Source: JACVRW01 sp963728155
GTDB lineage: Bacteria > Actinomycetota > Thermoleophilia > Solirubrobacterales > Thermoleophilaceae
NCBI GenBank assembly: GCA_963728155.1
Contig: CAVSJF010000024.1
Coordinates: forward strand, 47,650 to 111,649
Length of the DNA stretch: 64,000 nucleotides
Reading direction: 5' to 3'
Shown here: in pieces, positions 1-8,662 of the stretch
Position numbering within the stretch: the stretch's first letter is position 1
Layout: the number at the start of each line of letters is the position of its first letter
Notes under the pieces: model-generated
Told to the model about the DNA's origin: nothing
Databases searched by the model: none
The model's input: only the letters and a program-made list of their open reading frames with translations
Made by a program: the position numbers and the translations under genes

Positions 1-1
1 C

Positions 2-384
2 ACCGGCTGGTGCAGCGTGGTGCTGCGGGTGGCCCGCGAGTACCACCGCGCCCACCCCGGCGCGCTGCGCATGGCGGTGGGCGACCTGAGCCGCCCGCAG
101 GGCGGCGACTTCGGCCCGCAGTTCGGCTACATCGGGCACGCCAGCCACCAGAACGGCCTCGACGTGGACGTCTACTACCCGCGCGCCGATCGGCGCGAAC
201 GCGCGCCCCGCGACGCCTCGCAGATCGATCCGGCGCTATCCCAGGACTTGGTGGACCGCTTCGTGGCCGCCGGGGCACAGACCGTGTTCGTGGGGCCGAA
301 CACCGGGCTGCACCGGGCCGCCGGAGCGTGGTGGTGCCGCTGATCAACCACGACAACCACCTGCACGTGCGGATCGGCGGCTGA
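2..384 (+). CDS. Peptidase M74 (MepA-type murein endopeptidase), 3' part, one frameshift
   Basis: The gene enters from the left edge, so its start and signal peptide are not visible. It would cleave peptidoglycan cross-links outside the membrane. The zinc-binding core of M74 peptidases is readable: GHASHQNGLDVDVYYPR gives the H-x6-D pair and NHDNHLHVRI gives the C-terminal H-x-H. The frame breaks near 320: the reading GPNTGLHRAAG must shift by one base to continue as VVVPLINHDNHLHV and stop at 382-384. Since both halves keep family motifs, an indel error is likelier than a dead gene. The family call is firm; bond specificity is not determined. Confidence 0.75.
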   Translation, partial: RLVQRGAAGGPRVPPRPPRRAAHGGGRPEPPAGRRLRPAVRLHRARQPPERPRRGRLLPARRSARTRAPRRLADRSGAIPGLGGPLRGRRGTDRVRGAEHRAAPGRRSVVVPLINHDNHLHVRIGG

Positions 385-392
385 AGCGCCCG

Positions 393-771
393 CTAGCGCC
401 CTACCGGGCGCGGCCGCGGCGGCTGGGCGAAGAGCCGCCACAGCCCCGCCTCGGGCACCCGTTCCACGAAGAAGCCCGCCGCCATGGCCTCGGCCTCCAC
501 CAGCGTGGCCAGGCGCGGCACCGTGGCGAAGCGGCTGACCGCGACGGCGTTTCTCAACCTCACCGCCAGCGGGCCGCTCGGCGGCCCAGAGGATGGCCAG
601 CGGGGGAACGGCGATGGGGCGGCCCGAGCGGGGATCCGAGGTGGGGTGCGACACGCGCACCTCTACCTCGAGATCACCCCGCACGAACTCCTTTCCCCCC
701 AACAACGCGCGCACCGCGCGCTGGTCCCCAATCACCTCTAGACCGTAGGATCGCCGTCGCGAATGCGCCAC
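393..771 (-). CDS. Conserved-looking hypothetical protein, frameshifted
   Basis: I do not recognise this roughly 125-residue protein. From a GTG at 769-771 (or an internal GTG at VIGDQ) the minus strand reads VIGDQRAVRALLGGKEFV and then ISHPTSD-like and AVPPLAILWAAERPAG segments. Near 565 it must change frame to continue as AVSRFATVPRLATLVEAEA and FFVERVPEAGLWRLF, stopping at 393-395. The frame on each side is free of stops and alternates polar and hydrophobic residues like a folded soluble protein. Its start overlaps the galactokinase start by a few bases, so the two would be divergent. No signal peptide or membrane segment is seen. Confidence 0.4.
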
Positions 772-1848
772 TCAACCATTCGTCTAGAACACGCGGGTCA
801 GCGGCGCCGCGGGCGTCCAGGCCTTCGCTCCCGGGCGTGTCAACCTGATCGGCGAGCACACCGACTACAACGACGGCCTGTGCCTGCCCTTCGCCGTCGA
901 GCGCGGCGTGACCGTCCGCGCCGAGCCGCTCGAGCCCGGTGCGCGCGGTCGAGGCCCACGCGCTGGATCTCGACGAGCGCGACAGCTTCCCGCTCGGCCG
1001 GGAGGGCGACGCCCTCCCGCGCCCCCGAAGGCTGGCGGCGCTTCGTGCGCGGGGCCACGTCCGAGCTCGGCCGCGCCGGAGTACAGCTCGCGCCCTGCCG
1101 GCTCGAGTTCTCCGGCGACCTGCCCTCCGAGGCCGGGCTCTCCTCCTCCGCGGCGCTGTCGGTCTCCCTCTGCCTCGCCCTCTGCGCGGTGGCCGGCGCC
1201 GAGGCACCCGAGCCGGTGGCCCTGGCGCGCCTGTGCTCGCGGATCGAGAACGAGTGGTGCGGCGCCGAGACCGGCCTGCTCGACCAGCTCGCGTCCCTGT
1301 GCGGCGAGGAGGGCCACGCGGTTCGCATCGACATGGCCGGGCCGGAGCTGCGCCAGGTGCCGCTCGAGCTCGGCGGCCACGTGCTGGCCACGCTCGACTC
1401 GGGCGCCTCGCGCAGCCTGGCGGGATCGGGCTACAACGAGCGGCGGGACGAGTGCCGGGCGGCCTGCGAGCGACTCGGCATCGACTCGCTGAGGCGGGCT
1501 CGACCCGCGGACGTGGCGGCCCTGCCCGCCCCGCTCGACCGCCGGGTCCGCCACGTGCTCAGCGAGAACGACCGCGTGGACGCGGCGGTGCGCGCGCTCG
1601 AGCAAGGCGACCTGGCCGAGCTCGGCGCCCTGCTCGACGCCTCGCACGCGAGCCTGCGCGACGACTACGAGGTCTCGGTCGCCGAGGTGGAGCAGACGGT
1701 GGCGCGGTGCGAGCGTGCGGGTGCGCTCGGGGCGCGCATCATGGGCGGCGGCTTCGGCGGGTCGGTGCTGGCGCTGTTCGGGCCGCGCGCGCAGCCGCCC
1801 GAAGGGGCGATCAGGGTCGAGCCGGGGCCCCCGGCTCGGCTTCTGTAG
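763..1848 (+). CDS. galK: Galactokinase, several frameshifts
   Basis: Galactokinase phosphorylates galactose at C1 with ATP (Leloir pathway). The substrate signature GRVNLIGEHTDYNDG lies at about 834-878, the GHMP ATP-binding loop PSEAGLSSSAALSVSL at about 1120-1170, and the C-terminal GARIMGGGFGGSVLALF at about 1730-1780. These sit in three frames: breaks are needed near 795, 940 and 1020, while everything after 1020 is one open frame. Total length of about 360 residues fits the family. ATG 763 is the best start because it reaches GRVNLIGEH after about 25 residues if the 795 break is corrected. The gene overlaps the end of the convergent symporter gene by 38 bases. Confidence 0.8.
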   Translation: MRHSTIRLEHAGQRRRGRPGLRSRACQPDRRAHRLQRRPVPALRRRARRDRPRRAARARCARSRPTRWISTSATASRSAGRATPSRAPEGWRRFVRGATSELGRAGVQLAPCRLEFSGDLPSEAGLSSSAALSVSLCLALCAVAGAEAPEPVALARLCSRIENEWCGAETGLLDQLASLCGEEGHAVRIDMAGPELRQVPLELGGHVLATLDSGASRSLAGSGYNERRDECRAACERLGIDSLRRARPADVAALPAPLDRRVRHVLSENDRVDAAVRALEQGDLAELGALLDASHASLRDDYEVSVAEVEQTVARCERAGALGARIMGGGFGGSVLALFGPRAQPPEGAIRVEPGPPARLL

Positions 1849-3780
1849 ACCCCTCGTCCTCCTCCTCGAGCTCGTCTACCAGCGGGCGGGTGAAGCCCCA
1901 GACGAGGAACAGCACGGAAGCCACGAGCAGGGCAAAGGCCACCCAGAGGTTGATGTTCACGCCCGCGGCCTTCTCCTTGTCGGCCTCGCTCGCGAACAGC
2001 CCGGCGCCCAGCAGCAGGAACCCGTACACGCCGAGCAGCCCGCCGATGATCTTGCGGATGTCGAGCAGGCTGGTGGCCTTCTCGACCTGTTCCTCGCTGA
2101 ATTGGGTTGTCTCCTCGGCCACGGCTCTCCATAGATGAAGATGATGTTCAGGACGATGACGATGGCGATGGCCCCGGCCCCGAGCACCTTGGGATTGCGC
2201 CACCACAGCGAGTCGCGGCGCGAGAGCTTCAGGTCGGTGCCCTCGGCCATGCCGTACACCAGCCCGCGCAGCTCCTCCACGGGCTTGGGCTGGGTGGCGA
2301 GGCTGACCACCACGGTCACGATCGCGTCGAGGACGAAGGCCACGATCGCGCCCCAGAAGTCGGCGGCCAGCGGAGAGGCGATCTCGATAGTGCCTCTCGA
2401 GTAGAGCTGGTGGGTCATGAAGGCGCCGAAGGTGCCGGCCACGAGCCCCGCGAAGCCGCCCCAGGGCGTGGCCCGCCTCCAGAACATCCCGATGATGAAC
2501 GTGGCGAACAGGGGCGCGTTGAAGTACGAGAACAACAGCTGAACGTAGTTCATGATGTTGTCGTAGCCCTTGGCGATGAACGCCGTGAGGATCGAGATGC
2601 CGATGCCCACCACCGTCGCGATTCGCCCGAAGCGGATGTAGTGGGCGGGTTCGGCGTCGCTGCGGATGTAGTCCTGGTAGAGGTCGTAGGTAACGACCGT
2701 GTTGAACGCGGAGACGTTGGCCGCCACCCCGGCCATGAACGCGGCGATCAGGCCGGTCACCGCGATGCCCAACATTCCCGAGGGCAGGTACTCGGCGATC
2801 AGCGCCGGGATCGCGTTGTTGTAAGTGGTCGCTGGGCTGGACTCGCTGCCGAAGTTGGGGATGGTCACGAGCGCCACCAGGCCCGGAATCACAACCAGCG
2901 CGGGAATGAAGATCTTGGGGTAGGCGGCGATCAGCGGCGTGCGCCGTGCGGCCGACATGTTGTTGGCCGACAGCGCGCGCTGGACCTCGGCGAAGTTGGT
3001 GGTCCAGTAGCCGAAGGAGAGCACGAAGCCGAGCCCGAAGACGGTGGCGATGAAGTTGGCCCCGAGGGGGTTGTCGCCGCCGATCCCCAGGCCCTCCCAG
3101 GCATGCAGCCCGGGTTCGCCGAGGTCGCTCTGCTTGATCTGGTCGGCCAGGCCGCTGATCCCGCCTACGTCGATCAGCGCGACGGTCACGAGCGGTATCA
3201 GCGCGGCCAGGATGATGAAGAACTGCAGGACCTCGTTGTAGATCGCCGAGGTCAGCCCGCCCAGCGTGATGTAGGCCAGCACGATGAACGCCGCGATGAC
3301 GATCGCGGTGCTGATCGACCAGCCCAGCATCAGCGAGAGCACCAGCCCGAGCGCGAACAGGTTCACGCCGCTGATCAGCACGGTGGCCAGGGCGAAGGAG
3401 ATCGCGTTGAACAGGTGGGTGGGCCGGTTGTAGCGCCGCCGCAGCCACTCGGGGACCGAACGCACCTTGGAGCCGTAGTAGAAGGGCATCATCACGATGC
3501 CCAGGAAGACCATCGCCGGGATGGCCCCGATCCAGTAGAAGTGCACAGTGGCCACGCCGTACTGGGCGCCGTTGGCCGCCATGCCGAGCACCTCGAGCGC
3601 GCCGAGGTTGGCCGCGATGAAGGCCAGACCGGTGATCCACGCGGGCAGCGACCGTCCGGATAGGAAGAAGTCGAGGTCGGTCTTCAGCAGGCGCTTGGCG
3701 CCGAACCCGATCCCCAGGACCACGACGAAGTAGATCGCGATGATCGAGTAGTCGAGGACCGACGCGTCGATACGCAGCAT
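1811..3780 (-). CDS. Sodium:solute symporter (SSS/SLC5 family), frameshift near the C-terminus
   Basis: A Na+-coupled transporter of about 655 residues with some 14-15 membrane helices. The family pattern is clear: DFFLSGRSLPAWITGLAF in helix 1-2, GGLTSAIYNEVLQFF (compare YxDVxQ of SGLT proteins), and SFGYWTTNFAEVQRALSA near the middle. The frame changes near 2115. Before it the protein reads to NIIFIYGE; after it comes an extra C-terminal part (EEQVEKATSLLDIRKI, two more helices, acidic tail) ending at 1811. Its tail-to-tail neighbour is galactokinase, which makes galactose or another hexose a reasonable substrate guess, but residues alone do not decide this. Confidence 0.82.
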
Positions 3781-3826
3781 GGGCGCGGATTACCCATGTG
3801 CCGTTTGCGCCAAACGGGGGCGCGCT

Positions 3827-4072
3827 TCAGTGGTGCTCGAGCGGGAGCTCGCCGATCTCGCGGCGGGTCTCGCCCACCCAGCGCCAGACCGAGACGAGGG
3901 TGATGGCGAGGCCGATCACCACCATCGGCAGCGCCAGCACGATGCCGCACACGGCGAGCGCGATCCCGAACGCGGTGGTCACCGGGAGGTAGGAGGGCCC
4001 GGGAAGATGGATGGCCTCGCCGGCCGGCGGCGCCTCGGGTCCTCCGGTGTGGATGTGCTCGTCGTTGGCCAT
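3827..4072 (-). CDS. Small cytochrome c oxidase subunit IV-like membrane protein
   Basis: An 81-residue protein from ATG 4070-4072 with a histidine/proline-rich head containing AIHLPGPSYLPV, one long hydrophobic hairpin region and a charged tail ending ELPLEHH. The HLPxPSYxP motif followed by two short helices is typical of the small subunit IV-type tails found with actinobacterial and chloroflexal haem-copper oxidases. That comparison is from memory and no search was run. The start codon overlaps the stop of the 34-residue gene upstream (TGATG), so the two are probably co-translated. The main cox operon lies 1 kb away on the other strand, which supports an oxidase role. Confidence 0.55.
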   Translation of the reverse strand: MANDEHIHTGGPEAPPAGEAIHLPGPSYLPVTTAFGIALAVCGIVLALPMVVIGLAITLVSVWRWVGETRREIGELPLEHH

Positions 4073-4176
4073 CAGTACACGAGGGCCACGAGCCATGCCA
4101 GCGCGAAGACGATCAGCGCGATCGCCCCGGCGATCAGGCCGGTGCGCAGGTTCTTGAGGGCCAGGCGGCGATCCAC
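4072..4176 (-). CDS. 34-residue single-helix membrane microprotein
   Basis: A very short frame from GTG 4174-4176 to TGA 4072-4074. It encodes a basic head (DRRLALKNLRTG) and one hydrophobic helix (LIAGAIALIVFALAWLVALV) ending in Tyr. The positive-inside arrangement predicts the N-terminus in the cytoplasm. The stop overlaps the start of the subunit IV-like gene, a strong sign that it is translated. It resembles in size the accessory microproteins of terminal oxidases (CydX, CcoQ-type), but no sequence family is recognised. The function is therefore an inference from position. Confidence 0.5.
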   Translation of the reverse strand: MDRRLALKNLRTGLIAGAIALIVFALAWLVALVY

Positions 4177-4191
4177 TGAAGACCTGTTCTA

Positions 4192-4602
4192 TCAGGCGGT
4201 CAGGTCCGACGGCAATTCACTGGTGGCGCCGTCCGACACCCAGACGCGGACTATGTCGCGCATGGAGAGGATCCCCACCATGTTGCCGCCGTCCACCACG
4301 ACGAGGTGGCGAAAGCCCCCGCGGACCATGGCCTCGGCCGCCCGCTCCAGCGACCAGTCGGGGGCGGCGAAGACGAGGTCGGCCGAGAGGTGGTCGGACA
4401 CCAACTCCCGATCGGGGTCCTGGCCGGCCGCGATCGAGCCGAGGATGTCGCGCTCGGTCACGATCCCCGGACCGGGCTGTTCGGGGTCGATGACCACCGC
4501 AGCGCCCACGTGGCGCTCGGCCATCGCCGCCGACGCGTCGCGCAGCGAGCGACCCGGATTCACGGTGAGAACCCGTTCGCTCATTCCGGCCTTGACCTGC
4601 AT
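4192..4602 (-). CDS. Two-CBS-domain protein
   Basis: A 136-residue protein made of a tandem pair of CBS domains (a Bateman module) and nothing else. The first covers about residues 8-60 (SLRDASAAMAERHVGAAVVI, then GIVTERDIL) and the second about 72-128 (ERAAEAMVRGGFRHLVVVD, then GILSMRDIVRVW). Such modules bind adenine nucleotides and act as energy-state sensors on other proteins. There is no fused effector domain. It sits between the small oxidase-like genes and a divergent AraC-type regulator, so a role in respiratory regulation is possible but unproven. Confidence 0.85.
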   Translation of the reverse strand: MQVKAGMSERVLTVNPGRSLRDASAAMAERHVGAAVVIDPEQPGPGIVTERDILGSIAAGQDPDRELVSDHLSADLVFAAPDWSLERAAEAMVRGGFRHLVVVDGGNMVGILSMRDIVRVWVSDGATSELPSDLTA

Positions 4603-4659
4603 CGGAGAAGCAGCCTACAACTCGAGACATCCACATCGCCGTTTCGTCCGTAGTAGAGG

Positions 4660-5019
4660 GTGGTGAGACAGACCACCCTCTTCCGCCGCAGAACCCTCTT
4701 CGCCGAGGCGCTCACGGTCATCGAGCAGGACTATGCCGACGAGAACCTCTCGCTCGGCGCGGTAGCTCGCTCCATCGCCACCTCGCGGCGCCAGCTCCAG
4801 CGGGTGTTCGGTGAGCGCAACACGAGCTTCCGGGCCGAGCTGCAGCGAGTGCGCATGTCGAAGGCCGCCGAACTGCTTCAGGAAGGCGAGACGCCGGTGT
4901 CCGCGGTCGCCCGGTCGGTTGGCTACCGCCAGCCTGCGCAGTTCTCCAAGGCCTTTCGCCGCCACCACGGCTGTCCGCCGTCGGAGATGCGCGGCGTAGC
5001 GGTCCGCATAGCCGCCTAA
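4660..5019 (+). CDS. AraC-family DNA-binding protein, HTH domain only
   Basis: A 119-residue protein that is essentially just the AraC/XylS double helix-turn-helix. The first HTH is LSLGAVARSIATSRRQLQRVF. The second begins TPVSAVARSVGYRQPAQFSK and ends in the conserved AFRRHHGCPPSEMR. No ligand-binding domain is present, so it resembles the small SoxS/MarA-type members. Translation starts at one of two adjacent GTG codons (4660 or 4663). It lies just upstream of coxB on the same strand with a 52-base gap, which makes the oxidase operon the first candidate target. Confidence 0.85.
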   Translation: MVRQTTLFRRRTLFAEALTVIEQDYADENLSLGAVARSIATSRRQLQRVFGERNTSFRAELQRVRMSKAAELLQEGETPVSAVARSVGYRQPAQFSKAFRRHHGCPPSEMRGVAVRIAA

Positions 5020-5071
5020 GGCGCCAACCGGCTCCCGCCCGGCCGTCGCGTCCCGTAAACTCGCGCGCCGG

Positions 5072-5866
5072 ATGAGCGAGAAGGACCCAGAGGCGGGGAG
5101 CACCAAGGGGCCTCCGCAGGACGACCCGCGGATCGAGGGCGAGAAGCACCCTGTGGGCAAGATGCTCGCCTACGGGGGCATCGCGTCGATCATCGGCGTC
5201 GCAATATCGCTCTACATCGACTGGTTCCCGGTCAACGCGGCCGGCGCCGCGGGCCAGATCGACACCGTGTACGACGTTCTGCTGATCGCCTCGGTCCCGA
5301 TCTTCGTGCTGGTGATGACGATCGTGATCTATTCGGTCACGCGTTTCGCCGCCAAGCCCGGCGACATGCGCGACGGCCCGCCCATCCACGGCAACACCCG
5401 CCTCGAGGTCATCTGGGTCACGATCCCCTTCCTCATGGTCACCGCGCTCGCGGTGTACGGATGGGTCGTGCTCGACGACATCGAGGCCAAGCAACCCGAT
5501 GAGCTGGTGGTCGAGGTCAAGGGCCAGCAGTTCACCTGGACCTTCGAGTACCCCGCTGAGAAGGTGACCTCGGACGCTCTGGTGCTGGCCGAGAACCAGC
5601 CGGTCCACTTCCGCATCAACTCCGAGGACGTCCTGCACTCCTTCTGGGTCCCGCAGTTCCGCCTCAAATCCGACGCCGTCCCCGGCCTCACCACGGACGT
5701 CCGCCTCACCCCCGACCGGGTGGGCCGCTACCAGGTGGTCTGCGCCGAGCTGTGCGGGATCGGCCACGCCGCCATGCGCCAGAACGTGAGGGTGGTCCCG
5801 CAGGTTGCGTGGGACGCCTGGATCGAGAGACAAAAGCAGGCAGCCGAGGCGGGAGCGGCCCAGTAA
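5072..5866 (+). CDS. coxB: Cytochrome c oxidase subunit II
   Basis: Subunit II of a haem-copper oxidase, 264 residues. It takes electrons from cytochrome c through the CuA centre. A short charged head is followed by membrane helices at about residues 30-50, 68-88 and 112-132, then the outward-facing cupredoxin domain. CuA ligands are present: HSFWVPQF supplies the first His, and CAELCGIGHAAM supplies Cys, Cys, His and Met. There is no fused cytochrome c domain, unlike many caa3 enzymes. It opens the cox operon with coxA 25 bases downstream. No Shine-Dalgarno is evident before ATG 5072; TAAACT at about 5056-5061 could be a -10 box giving a very short leader. Confidence 0.95.
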   Translation: MSEKDPEAGSTKGPPQDDPRIEGEKHPVGKMLAYGGIASIIGVAISLYIDWFPVNAAGAAGQIDTVYDVLLIASVPIFVLVMTIVIYSVTRFAAKPGDMRDGPPIHGNTRLEVIWVTIPFLMVTALAVYGWVVLDDIEAKQPDELVVEVKGQQFTWTFEYPAEKVTSDALVLAENQPVHFRINSEDVLHSFWVPQFRLKSDAVPGLTTDVRLTPDRVGRYQVVCAELCGIGHAAMRQNVRVVPQVAWDAWIERQKQAAEAGAAQ

Positions 5867-5891
5867 TGAAGTACCTTCAGGAGACCCTCCG

Positions 5892-7832
5892 ATGACGATT
5901 GCCCATCGCCTTCTCGCACCGGGTTGGTACCGAGCCGCGCTCGGCGCCGCGCTGGGATTTTTGCTGGGCATGGGGATCGTTGTCGCCGGCCGTGCGGCGT
6001 ACGGCTGGGACCCGCTCTTCGAATGGGACTCCATCATCACCGTCGGAGCCCTGGTCGCCGCGCCGCTGGGCTATCTGGTGGGCATCGGCTGCTTCGACTA
6101 CTGGTTCCGCTGGGCCTCGGGCGCGCCCACGATCGAGGAGGACCACACGGGCCACGGCGCTTACTCGTGGCGCGACTACTTCCGGGTGAACACCGACCAC
6201 AAGGTCATCGGGATCCAGTACATCGTCACCACGTTCTTCTTCTTCATCGCCGGCGGGATCATGGCGATGCTGATTCGCGCCGAGCTGGCCACGCCCGGCA
6301 CGCAGTTCGTGGATCCGAACACCTACAACGGCCTGTTCTCGGTCCACGCCTCGCTGATGATCTTCCTGTTCATCATCCCGGTCTTCGCCGGGATCGCGAA
6401 CTACGTGATCCCACTCATGATCGGCGCCCCGGACATGGCCTTCCCGCGCCTGAACGCGCTCTCGTTCTGGATGCTGCCGATCGCGGGCGTGATGATGATC
6501 TGCAGCTACTTCGCCGAGGGCGGGGCCTTCGCCACCGGCTGGACCGCGTACGCGCCGCTATCGACCGAGACCCCGCTCGGCCAGCAGTTCTTCACCATGG
6601 GCGTGCAGTTCGCGGGCGCGTCGTCGATCGCCACCGCGCTCAACTTCCTGGTCACGATCATCACCATGCGCGCGCCGGGCATGACCTTCTGGCGCATGCC
6701 GCTGCTGGTATGGGCCAACTTCACCACCTCGCTGCTCGTGGTGATCGCCACGCCGTTCATCGCCGGCTCGCAGTTCTTCATCCTGCTCGACCGCTCGCTG
6801 GGCATGCAGTTCTTCAATCCCGGCGCGAACGGCGACGTTCTGCTGTACCAGCACGTCTTCTGGTTCTACTCGCACCCCGCGGTCTACATCATGATGCTGC
6901 CTGGCTTCGGGATCGTCAGCGAGGTGGTCTCCACCCACGCGCGCAAACCCATCTTCGGCTACCGGATGATGGCCTTCTCGCTCGTGGCCATCGTGATCCT
7001 GGGCTTCTCGGTCTGGGCCCACCACATGTTCGTGTCGGGCATGTGGAGCTGGTTCCGGGTCCCGATGATGATCACCACGATGCTGATCGCGGTGCCCACC
7101 GGCATCAAGATCTTCTCCTGGCTGGCCACGCTGTGGCGAGGTGTGATCCACCTGAGAACGCCGCTGCTGTTCGCGCTGGGCTTCTTGACGATGTTCACCC
7201 TCGGCGGCATCAGCGGCATCATGCTCGCGGTGGTGCCGTTCGACATCTACGTATCGGACACCTACTTCATCGTCGCCCACATCCACTACGTGCTGTTCGG
7301 CGGCTCGGTCTTCACGATCTTCGCCGGGCTGTACCACTGGTTCCCGAAGATCACGGGGCGGATGTACGACGAGACCCTCGGCAAGATCCACTTCTGGCTC
7401 TCCTTCGTCTTCTTCAACCTCACCTTCGGGCCGATGCACTTCGTGGGCATCGACGGCATGCCCCGGCGCGTGGCCGACTACGCCGACCAGTTCGCCACCT
7501 GGAACGCGATCATCTCGGTCTCGGCCTTCCTCTTCGGCCTGTCGTTCCTGATCTTCCTCTACAACATGATCGCCTCGTGGCGCAACGGGCCGCTCGCCGT
7601 GGCCAACCCGTGGCGAGCGCATTCGATCGAGTGGCAGGTCTCCTCGCCCCCGCCGGTGTTCAACTTCGATTCCGTGCCGACCGTGGTGGGCGGCCCCTAC
7701 GAGTACGGCGTGCCCGGCGCGGTGCACGCTGTGTTCAAGGACGAGGACAAGGACAAGGCGGCGGCCGGCGCTCCGGCCGGCGCCCAGCCCGCGCCCGCGG
7801 GCGGCGGCGCGCCTCCGCCCACCGATCTATGA
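5892..7832 (+). CDS. coxA: Cytochrome c oxidase subunit I (type A2-like)
   Basis: The catalytic subunit (646 residues), reducing O2 to water and pumping protons. ATG 5892 is preferred because it follows coxB after a short gap, although the frame is open further upstream. Haem/copper ligands: FSVHASLMIF (low-spin haem), HVFWFYSHPAVYIMMLPGFG (CuB His and the cross-linked Tyr), VWAHHMFVSG (two CuB His) and IVAHIHYVLFGG (haem ligands). The YSHPAVY motif lacks the Glu of HPEVY, which marks type A2 oxidases that use the YS variant of the D-channel. An extra N-terminal region with about two helices precedes the core. The Ala/Gly/Pro tail ends in an ATGA overlap with the next gene. Confidence 0.95.
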   Translation: MTIAHRLLAPGWYRAALGAALGFLLGMGIVVAGRAAYGWDPLFEWDSIITVGALVAAPLGYLVGIGCFDYWFRWASGAPTIEEDHTGHGAYSWRDYFRVNTDHKVIGIQYIVTTFFFFIAGGIMAMLIRAELATPGTQFVDPNTYNGLFSVHASLMIFLFIIPVFAGIANYVIPLMIGAPDMAFPRLNALSFWMLPIAGVMMICSYFAEGGAFATGWTAYAPLSTETPLGQQFFTMGVQFAGASSIATALNFLVTIITMRAPGMTFWRMPLLVWANFTTSLLVVIATPFIAGSQFFILLDRSLGMQFFNPGANGDVLLYQHVFWFYSHPAVYIMMLPGFGIVSEVVSTHARKPIFGYRMMAFSLVAIVILGFSVWAHHMFVSGMWSWFRVPMMITTMLIAVPTGIKIFSWLATLWRGVIHLRTPLLFALGFLTMFTLGGISGIMLAVVPFDIYVSDTYFIVAHIHYVLFGGSVFTIFAGLYHWFPKITGRMYDETLGKIHFWLSFVFFNLTFGPMHFVGIDGMPRRVADYADQFATWNAIISVSAFLFGLSFLIFLYNMIASWRNGPLAVANPWRAHSIEWQVSSPPPVFNFDSVPTVVGGPYEYGVPGAVHAVFKDEDKDKAAAGAPAGAQPAPAGGGAPPPTDL

Positions 7833-8662
7833 AGCGCATCCTCGTAGTGGCCAACGAGACGGTGGCGGGGCGGCCCCTGATCGAGGCCGTGCAGCGCCGC
7901 GCCGAGGGCGAGGACACCCACGTACACGTGATCTGCCCCCAGAATCAGCCCCGGCACGGCTACGTGATCAACGAGGACCACGTCCGCGACGCCGCCGAGA
8001 ACCGCCTCGAGCTGACGCTCGCCCAGCTGCGCGAGGAGGGCATCGAGGCCGACGGCGAGGTGATGGACCCCGATCCCTACTCGGCCATCATGGACGCGCT
8101 CGGCGAGGAGGCCTACGACGAGATCATCATCTCGACTCACCCCGAGACGCGCTCGGGGTGGCTGCGTCAAGGCCTCGTGGACCGCGTGCACCGGGCCAGC
8201 GGGCGCCCGGTGGAGCACGTGGTGGTCGACATCGACGCCGATCGCGACGACGTGAAGCGCACGCTCGTCGTGGCCAACCAGACCGTCGGCGGCACCGCCC
8301 TGATCGACCACCTCAAGGAGAAGGCGGAGGAGGGCCCGCGCGGCTTCATCGTCATCTGCCCGCAGTCGCCCGACGAGGACGGCGAAAACGGCGACGGTGG
8401 AACCGACGCTCACGAGCGGCTGGCCCACATGCTCGGCGAGCTTCAGGACGCCGGCCTCCAGGCTGTCGGCCAGGTGGCGCACGCCGACCCCTACACCGCA
8501 GTCCAGAACGCGCTGCAGTTCTACGCGCCGGACGACATCGTGATCTCGACCTTCCCCGAGACCCGCTCCGGCTGGCTGCGCTCCGATCTGATCGGCCGCG
8601 TCCAGGAGGCGAGCGGCAAGCCCGTCGAGCACGTGGTCAGCGCCGAGGGAGATGAGTCCTGA
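7829..8662 (+). CDS. Tandem-duplicated UspA-like protein in the cox operon
   Basis: A 277-residue protein made of two similar halves of about 135 residues. Half one has KRILVVANETVAGRPLIEA, ending with DEIIISTHPETRSGWLR and GRPVEHVVVDID; half two has KRTLVVANQTVGGTALID, then DDIVISTFPETRSGWLR and GKPVEHVVSAEG. Each half looks like a Rossmann-type universal-stress-protein fold with a beta-strand start and a late HPETRSGWLR loop. The classical ATP-binding G-x2-G-x9-G[S/T] motif is not obvious. It starts inside the coxA stop (ATGA) and its stop overlaps the coxC start, so it is translationally coupled to oxidase subunits. A role in assembly or energy sensing is inference. Confidence 0.7.
   Translation: MKRILVVANETVAGRPLIEAVQRRAEGEDTHVHVICPQNQPRHGYVINEDHVRDAAENRLELTLAQLREEGIEADGEVMDPDPYSAIMDALGEEAYDEIIISTHPETRSGWLRQGLVDRVHRASGRPVEHVVVDIDADRDDVKRTLVVANQTVGGTALIDHLKEKAEEGPRGFIVICPQSPDEDGENGDGGTDAHERLAHMLGELQDAGLQAVGQVAHADPYTAVQNALQFYAPDDIVISTFPETRSGWLRSDLIGRVQEASGKPVEHVVSAEGDES

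Noticed and set aside
2107..3663. A long plus-strand frame opposite the symporter gene
   Set aside because: Composition is Gly/Asp/His/Arg-rich antisense shadow of a membrane protein with high third-position G+C; no motif.
5924..8662. A 912-codon plus-strand frame across coxA
   Set aside because: Its coxA portion is Arg/His/Pro-rich shadow sequence in the +1 frame with no motifs; only its last part is the genuine UspA-like gene that starts at 7829.
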